Part shown: in pieces, positions 57,673 to 64,000 of the stretch
Numbering within the stretch: position 1 is the first letter of the stretch
Layout of the letters: each line of letters starts with the position of its first letter
Position numbers and translations under genes: made by a program
Notes under the pieces: model-generated
Databases searched by the model: none
What the model was told of the DNA's origin: nothing
The model's input: the letters and a program-made list of their open reading frames with translations, nothing else
Assembly: GCA_027625915.1 (NCBI GenBank)
Contig: JANTQA010000023.1
Location: 14,508,001-14,572,000 of the forward strand
Direction of reading: 5' to 3'
DNA from: Anaeramoeba flamelloides
Taxonomy: Eukaryota > Metamonada > Anaeramoebidae
Length of the DNA stretch: 64,000 nucleotides

Positions 57673-58256
57673 AAGTCTCTTAATTGGTTTTAATTTACCC
57701 CCAATATTTAGTATTCAATCTACTCTTAAATTAAAAATGATATCGTTTAGTCAAATTTGTCCTATTTATATTTTGGAAATGTAAATATGAACAACAGAAT
57801 GATTTGAAAGAGATTTTATAAAAATAGATCATTATTAAAATAACAAGTTTTGTTTTGATAAAGTTGGGTGATATAAATTCAAATGATTGTTTCAATTTTT
57901 CTCAAAAGTATAAACATTAAATGATCAAATAAACAGAAAATACTTAATAAGTATTTATTGGATCGACTACTTAAACTTCTTTCGTATACAAAGAAAATTA
58001 TAAAAATAGATAGAACAAATATAACAATTTTCTCTCACCATTGAGTTAATTTTTGTGAAAAGTTTTATCCCTTAAAAAAAAAAAAACTAAATTTAATTAA
58101 AAATTGATATCTAAAAAAAAGGATAAAATTAAATTAAAATTCCAATTCAATAGATATTCTTACTTTTCCATATATTTTTTTTTATAATTGTAATTTTTTT
58201 GACAAAAAATTTTTAATTGTTGACTAAATCTCTTAAAAAAACTTTCGTTTTTATTA
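57673..58256. other. AT-rich spacer
   Basis: No gene or defined element seen. Confidence 0.5.
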
Positions 58257-58684
58257 CCATTGTGGAAAAAAAGTGAAATACCATTTTAATTTTTAGCCTT
58301 ACTAAAAATGAAAAAAGATAATTGAATAAAAAAAAGAATAAATAAATTAATAAAGACAAAATGAAGTATTCAATATAATAACAGTTGTTTTAATACTATC
58401 GTTTGGAATGTGTTTTTCTTTGATTGATCAATTATTAAAAATTTGTTCAGAAAATTGAATATTTTTGTGATCTCAAAAACAAACACGAACCAATTTTGAT
58501 ATAATACGTAGATTTAAATTTTGCTTGTTGGATTGATTGAAAATAATATAATAGATAATTATTTGAAATTAATTGGTTTCTTCTTTTGATTGCTTTTACT
58601 TTTCATTTTCAGGTTCTATTAATTTTCCCAATTAAAAATCATGTTTAATCCTTTTCCCCTGTTTCACTTTTTTTCCACAACAGG
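58257..58684 (+). mobile_element. D-family MITE, copy 3, uninterrupted
   Basis: 428 bp, ends CCATTGTGGAAAAAAAGTGA and, from the right, CCTGTTGTGGAAAAAAAGTG. It gives the reference length for the family. No target duplication is certain (TA or TTA are possible). Confidence 0.8.
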
Positions 58685-59670
58685 TATTTCTAAACAAATC
58701 AAGTTTTTCAATAACTAGTTTAGAAAAAAAAAAAAAAAAACAAAGATCTCTTCATTATTAAAGAATATTTGCACCAATAACTTTAGTTTCTCTTGATTGT
58801 TTTCAAAGAAAAACATGTTCAAAATTTGAATGGATGAGAGAATACTCTATCATCCTAATCCCACACTGACAAATTCGAATATCATTTTTTTAGGCGTTAA
58901 TGAATCTAAATGAATTTGATCCAATAATTTAAATAAAACCCCATTTCACCCAAAAGTTACCAACTAAAAAATGCTCAATTTACTTTTTTTTTTTTTTAAA
59001 GATTTAACATACGATTGTTTAATAAAAATTGAACTAATTAAATTCATATTAGACTTGATATTCATAAAGTAAATACCTGAACAAACTTGAAATTTTCAAA
59101 TAAATAAAAATGTTAAAAAAATTTTTTTCTACTTTTATTAAAATATTTGATTTAAAATTTCTCAATTTCATTGGAAAATTAAAATTTTTGACAATGAATT
59201 TTTTAATATCAAATTTGAATGAATTTTAAAAGTATTTACAAAATCTTAAATTTCTTATAGTTTATAAAGAATTTTTACGAATTACTCTTTCTAATTGACT
59301 TTTTTGAAAAAAAAAAAGAAAAAAGAAAAAAGAAAAAACAAAATTACAAAAAACAAATTTGATTAAATTATTAATAATGATACGAGACTAAAAAAAAACA
59401 AAAAAATCCAATCAAAAAAAAAGTTTCAAAGAATTATCTATCCCAAAAATATTCACATTTTTTAAAAAAATTACTTATTTCTTATTTTTTTTTTCCAAAG
59501 CGTCAAATTTCTTCAATTTGAAAGAAATTGGTTTCTTGTATTACAGAACCAATTTAGTTCAATACAATCGAAAACATAGTTATTTTTTAGAATTTATATT
59601 TGGCAGAGTGGAGATTGTGAAACATTTTTGGGATCCAAAATAAATCATTGGGGAAATGATAAAAATAAAA
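58685..59670. other. AT-rich spacer
   Basis: No gene. A short palindromic stretch near 59515-59560 (AAATTGGTTTCTTG and AGAACCAATTT) may be an element remnant. Confidence 0.45.
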
Positions 59671-59793
59671 AAGATAATCTTCGAGGCTCAAATAGTGCTA
59701 AAGAGAAACAATTTAAAATGATCCAGTTATTTCCAATTGATATATTCTAACTATGTAAATTGTACATAGAGTGTCGATCCTTGGTATTTTTTT
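59671..59793. repeat. FB foldback repeat, copy 3
   Basis: AATCTTCGAGGCTCAAATAG then GTGCTAAAGAGAAACA on the left and GAGTGTCGATCCTTGGTA on the right. More degenerate than copies 1, 2 and 4. Confidence 0.55.
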
Positions 59794-60289
59794 CAAAAAA
59801 TGTCTCATTTTTTGTTGTTGGTTTTACTGAAGATCGACCATACACATGAGGTTGATTTGTTTTTAATTCAAATTAGCTCCACAGTTAAATCAATTTCCAA
59901 AATAATTTTACATTTCAAAAATAAAAAATTCAATATCATAACCAGATCCAACATGTAGATTTCCGAAGCAAATTTTTATTAAAAATTTTGTAAAAATAAT
60001 TAACTCCAATTCAACTTTTTTCAACCAAAATTAAAAATTTGAAAAAAAAATCTTATTTTATCAATTCTCGATGAAAAACCGAATGAGAACCATTCAAAAA
60101 TTATAATTTTAATACTTGTTTATAAATTATAATGCTAGCAAAAAAAAAAACTAAATAATTATTAAAACCAATAAATTATCGGCGTGTTAAAAATTTTGGA
60201 AATGAGCCCAGAAAAAAGAAATTAGTAAATTTCTTGAAATTCTATCAAGAATATTGATCGAATAAAAGATTTAGATACCACCAAATAAT

Positions 60290-60552
60290 TTTATTTGAGT
60301 TCTTTAATTTTGAACAACTCAACTTTAACTAAATAATATCAACTTTTCGAAAAAATTATTGATCAAATGAAAAAAGTTAAGTATTTCAAAATATAGAAAT
60401 AAAAAACCAAAAACAATAAGATGAAAAAATGATTTTTAAATATTTTATTACAAAAATCAAAATTATTTCCAATTTGAATAAAATTGTCTTATTGTGATTC
60501 TTTGAACTGTTTTAACTGTGTGAAAAATTTTGAATTTTAGTTTAGATTATTT
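60290..60552 (-). repeat. G-family repeat, inverted partial copy
   Basis: Reverse match to the 5' half of the G repeats, with CAACTCAACTTTAACTAA at 60316 and AACTGTTTTAACTGTGTGAA at 60506. Confidence 0.55.
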
Positions 60553-60901
60553 ATTCAAAATATATTCTAAAACAATTATTTTCATAAAGATAAAAAGTAC
60601 AACATTAACCAATCTGAAAATTCTGATATATAATAATTATTGGTGTGAATTTTTAAAGCTTGTAAATCGTAAAAAAGTTTAAAAAAAGTGACTTACTTTT
60701 TCAAAATAGCTGGTAATCAAAAAAAAAAATATTATTAAAAAACATTAACTTATACTTTTTCAATTTAAAAAGAATAACACCAAAAAAAAAACACAAAATA
60801 TAATATATTCATATTTATCAAAAGAAATAAATACTATCTAATAATAATAATCATAAAAAGAAGAAAAAGAATATGTAGGAGAATAAAAATAATCAAAAAA
60901 G

Positions 60902-60903
<2 letters not shown>

Positions 60904-60948
<45 letters not shown>
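60904..60948. repeat. (TA)n microsatellite at the RPAP2 3' end
   Basis: About 22 TA units, ending 20 bp from the RPAP2 stop codon; probably inside or next to its 3' UTR. Confidence 0.95.
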
Positions 60949-60956
<8 letters not shown>

Positions 60957-60967
60957 ATAAGTGTAAA

Positions 60968-62753
60968 TTAAAAACCACAAGAAATTACATCAACTAATGA
61001 ATACATTTCATCATTTTTAATTTCACAATATTCCAACAGTTGGTTATAAATTTGATTGTTATTATTTGACAAAATTGCTTGAATATACTGAAACTTTTTA
61101 CATTTTGATAAACTTAGAATAATTGCAATTGTGATAATTGTCCATTCTCTAATATCAAAATCGGAAATGGATCGAATTAAATTGAAGGTATCTATAAGTT
61201 CCTCTAATTTAATTCGTGATGGAACAATCTCCAAATTAAACAGTGAATTTAATTTTGTTATTCTTCTGTTAATCACTTGGAAAAATAATTTTTTTTTTGT
61301 TTTTTCAATTTCATCAAAAGGATTTTCAATTTCAATTTCAATTTCAATGTCTTTTTGGTTTTCGATGGAATTATGATTTATATAATTTTGAATCAAATCT
61401 TTCATGAAACGCTTAGTTTTGGTTGTCACCCAAGAAGTAAACTCGTTCATTAATGAACCAAACTCACTCAACTCGTTATCTAAATCTTCTCGAGTAATAT
61501 CCTCAAGGTCAAACAATTCATTATAGGGGTTATATTGAGGCGTTTCATAAACACTTTTTGTTTTTTGATTTTCATCGTTTCTTTTGAAGCGCAGCTTTTT
61601 TTTTGGCTTTTTTTTTTTTTTTTCTTGATCTTGGCTTTGGGACTTTTTAACATTATCGTCATTCATTGAGTCTAGCGAAATTTCGGGATAGGACTTAAAC
61701 TGATAACCATAAAATTCTGGGAACTCTGGAAATTCAAACTGGTCTTTTTTTTTCTCTTTCTCTTTCTCTTTCTCTTTTTCTTTCTCTTTTTCTGTTTTTT
61801 TTTCATTATCTTGGTCTTTTTCTGTATCGATTTCTTGGGATTTTACTTTTTCTTTTTCCCTTTCTTGCTCTTTTTCTGTATAGCTTTCTAGGCGTTTTTC
61901 TTTTTGTTTTTCCTTTTCTTTTCCTTTTCCTTTTTCTTGCTTAATTTTATCTTTTTGTTGTTTTTGATCATTTCCTAGATCTTTAATATGATGGGTTTCG
62001 TGATTTGATTGAAGAATTTGATCAGACTGTGGGTTAGTATGCTCAACAATACCTGATATTGTGTCCTTTTGCGATTTTTTTGGGAGCTGTTGGTTTAAGA
62101 TTTTTTTACTTTGCTCCGAGACTGTGGATTTCTTCTCACCTCCCTCGATCTTTAGATTTTCAAACATTTCATGGATACGTTGCTCATTGGTTTTTTGTTT
62201 GTTCTTTCGAAGAACAATAGGCTCGTCAGACAGTTGTGACAAATAGAGCTTGGAGTTAATTAAACATTTTTCGCTACAATAAAATTTTAATTCGCTCATA
62301 TCGACAATTTGCATAAATTTTCTATTGATACGATATTTGGAGAGCTTTTTTTTGGGAATTTTATTTTGGCAAATGGGGTATCCACACAAGTCCCTACAAT
62401 AACGTTCCTCAACAACTTCTAAATAATGTGTTGGGTGAAGATTAGATTTCTTCGTGATTTCAAATGTGGTTTTTGTTTTTTTTTTAATGATTTATTTTTT
62501 GTAGTTTACATTTCAAGAATAAAGAAGAATGAGAAAAAGAGTTAAAAAGAAAGAATTCAAACAATGGTTCTTTTTTTTTTTTATTGTTCAGCATTGTTAT
62601 TCTTTTTTTATCGTTTTCAAAAATAAAGTAAGTAAAAAGATTTACACACTCATCCAGATATTCAGCATCTACAGGATCAAAAAGAGTTTCTTGTATTTTT
62701 TCAACAAATTCTTCGAGTTGTTTTTTATAAGTTAGCTCTTTCAAAAATGTCAT
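60968..62753 (-). CDS. RPAP2: RPAP2/Rtr1-family RNA polymerase II CTD phosphatase, 529 aa
   Basis: RPAP2/Rtr1 proteins bind RNA polymerase II, act on phospho-Ser5 of its CTD and help nuclear import. Exon 1 is 62753-62646 (36 codons, ending YLDEC) and exon 2 is 62449-60968 (TAA), joined in phase 0 over a 196-bp intron. The junction recreates the family sequence DEC-KSNLHPTHYLEVVEER. The zinc finger follows: C58 and C63 in LCGYPIC, C94 and C98 in FYCSEKC. The block SKLYLSQLSDEPIVLRK completes the domain (about residues 25-125). The remainder is long and low-complexity, with KEKEKEKEK runs encoded at 61740-61960, then an ordered tail (DFDIREWTIITIAIILSLSK). It is shorter than human RPAP2 (612 aa) and longer than yeast Rtr1 (226 aa). 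The first ATG is chosen because three upstream codons lack one. Confidence 0.9.
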
Positions 62754-62849
62754 ATAAATCAAAAAGCAAATTATAAAGTGGATATATGAAAAAAATGATT
62801 TGTTTTCTTTATTATTTATGTGAGAAGTTTAAGGATTGATTAATTTTTT

Positions 62850-63650
62850 TTTTAAGGGTCAGGTCTTTTACTGGATATGCTCCATACCCAAGGAGCTACT
62901 TGAAACCTAAAAACGCTATTGTGAAATAGCACTTCTTTTGAATGACCTAATTCAAATAAACAAAAAATAATCTTAATAGGATCTTCATTGACAAAAAATT
63001 CCAACAACTGAAAAAAAAAGTTTATAAAAGCTATCTTTGAAAAAAATTCTAAAAAAAAAAAAGTTTAAAAGGATCTCTATTGGCAAATTATTCATTAAAA
63101 AAAAAAAGTTTTAAGGATCTCAGCTCAAAAAATTAAAATTTAAAAAAAAAATTACTCTGTTTTTTTTTAAATTTTCAAAATGTGAAATTCCTTCAATTAA
63201 AAACAAATTGTCTTCTATGAAGTTAACTATCAATTTGATTCGATTTTAATCTAATTTGTGGTGACTTTATAACTCTCTAAATTTAACAAATTAAGGATTT
63301 TGTAACATCTTGATCTCAAAAAATAACTCATATTAAAAATGAAAATGAGAAAAAAAAATCATTAAGATCTCAAAAAGTGCTAAAGAGAGACACTTAAAAA
63401 CTCATACTGTTGTTTTCAAAATTATATAATTTAACCATTCTAATTGTAAATTGAGTGTAGATCTTTGGGTACTTTTTTCAAAAACTGTACTCTTTTTTGA
63501 TTGTTGATTTTTGGAGATCGATCACACATCATACTTTTTGGTTTCGTTTTTGATTGTTGTTAGGCACTCATAAAAATTACAAAATTTTGTTATTCCATTT
63601 CAGAAAATTATTTGTAATTATAATGACTCAACCCTTAAATACATATTTTT
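62850..63650 (+). repeat. repeat N, copy 2, uninterrupted
   Basis: Collinear with 42000-43620 but without the D and Tc-A insertions. It includes degenerate ~50-bp units with the motif AGGATCT at 62977-63120, similar to those in the arms near CDC123, then the FB unit, then an ATG-led segment. Confidence 0.65.
63369..63478. repeat. FB foldback repeat, copy 4
   Basis: AAAAAGTGCTAAAGAGAGAC on the left, GAGTGTAGATCTTTGGGTAC on the right, inside repeat N copy 2. Confidence 0.65.
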
Positions 63651-63850
63651 TTAACGATATAGGTCTTGAAAAAAAAGTTTTTAATTCTTTAACTGTTGAA
63701 TTTGATAATATAAAATTTTGCATTGATTGGAAGATAAACCACCGAGCGATGAATATAAATTTCCCAAATAATTGTAACTCATTTATTGATAAATATCTAA
63801 ATTCTTTGCGTATAACCTTTTTTAAATCAAATCTTCCGAACTGGCAATAG
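63623..63850 (+). CDS. uncharacterised 75-aa ORF at the end of repeat N
   Basis: ATG-initiated frame starting MTQPLNTYFFNDIGLEKKVF and ending ITFFKSNLPNWQ before TAG, 20 bp after a TTTCAG that could be an acceptor. The related N copy has a decayed version starting MTRTLNE at 43612. The same start inside two copies of a repeat suggests the coding part moved with it, so it may be the first exon of an element-borne or repeated gene. No family recognised. Confidence 0.4.
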   Translation: MTQPLNTYFFNDIGLEKKVFNSLTVEFDNIKFCIDWKINHRAMNINFPNNCNSFIDKYLNSLRITFFKSNLPNWQ

Positions 63851-64000
63851 AGTTAAAAAAATAAGGGTTTTGAAAAAAGTTATTTTTACTCAATTATTGA
63901 ATATATTTTATTAACAACATATATCAAGAGTTTTTCAATAACAGTAAAACAATTGAATAATATTGATTTTTGAAATATAAAATCCTATTAATCCTTTCAT

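Noticed and set aside
1-64000. CRISPR arrays, rRNA, riboswitches and bacterial operators
   Set aside because: The window is eukaryotic in gene structure; no regularly spaced direct repeats and no conserved rRNA blocks were seen.

Overview
This 64 kb window is extremely AT-rich eukaryotic nuclear DNA: long A and T runs, (TA)n microsatellites, genes split by GT-AG introns, the standard genetic code, and TAA as the stop of every firmly recognised gene. It is gene-poor and full of short decayed DNA transposons. Homopolymer-rich introns, a Ras GTPase, a BTB protein and Lys/Glu-rich tails (KEKEKE) suit a free-living amoeboid protist. An Anaeramoeba-like lineage is my best guess, but that is inference from style; a dictyostelid is less likely because introns and intergenic spaces are so long.

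Five genes are recognised from sequence alone: a six-exon Ras-family GTPase (3962-5414, +); a single-exon BTB-BACK protein with a C-terminal amidotransferase-like domain (23656-25176, -); ribosomal protein uS19/RPS15 (30583-31208, +, one intron); the eIF2 assembly factor CDC123 (33762-40461, -, four exons over 6.7 kb); and an RPAP2/Rtr1-type RNA polymerase II CTD phosphatase (60968-62753, -, two exons). Several uncharacterised genes have consistent splice models or long open frames: 11196-12312 (+), 21112-22164 (+, SEYSS repeats plus a polylysine tail), 45421-45889 (-), 54788-55021 (-) and 55063-55698 (+). A few single-exon fragments are listed with low confidence.

The space between is a transposon graveyard. 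I can define a ~480-bp Tc1/mariner-type non-autonomous family (Tc-A, six copies), a second one (Tc-B), two copies of a TA-flanked family with CAG-CTTTCCAA ends (P), a ~170-bp family (T), a ~430-bp family with TTGTGGAAAAAAAG ends (D), a ~530-bp family (F), a ~550-bp family (G), a 110-bp foldback unit (FB, four copies), a SINE-like insertion with a 16-bp target duplication, and larger decayed repeats (L, M, N). Several insertions are nested, which gives an internal relative chronology. I saw no transposase gene, rRNA, tRNA or CRISPR array.

The recognised genes are housekeeping functions (translation, eIF2 assembly, Pol II recycling, Ras signalling) and form no pathway or operon. The most unusual structures are the ~340-bp near-perfect inverted repeat that brackets the first exon of CDC123, the BTB-BACK-amidotransferase fusion with base composition unlike its surroundings, three ACGCGT boxes spaced one helical turn apart, and a repeat unit that carries the start of an unknown gene. 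All repeat boundaries and identities come from reading by eye and are approximate.
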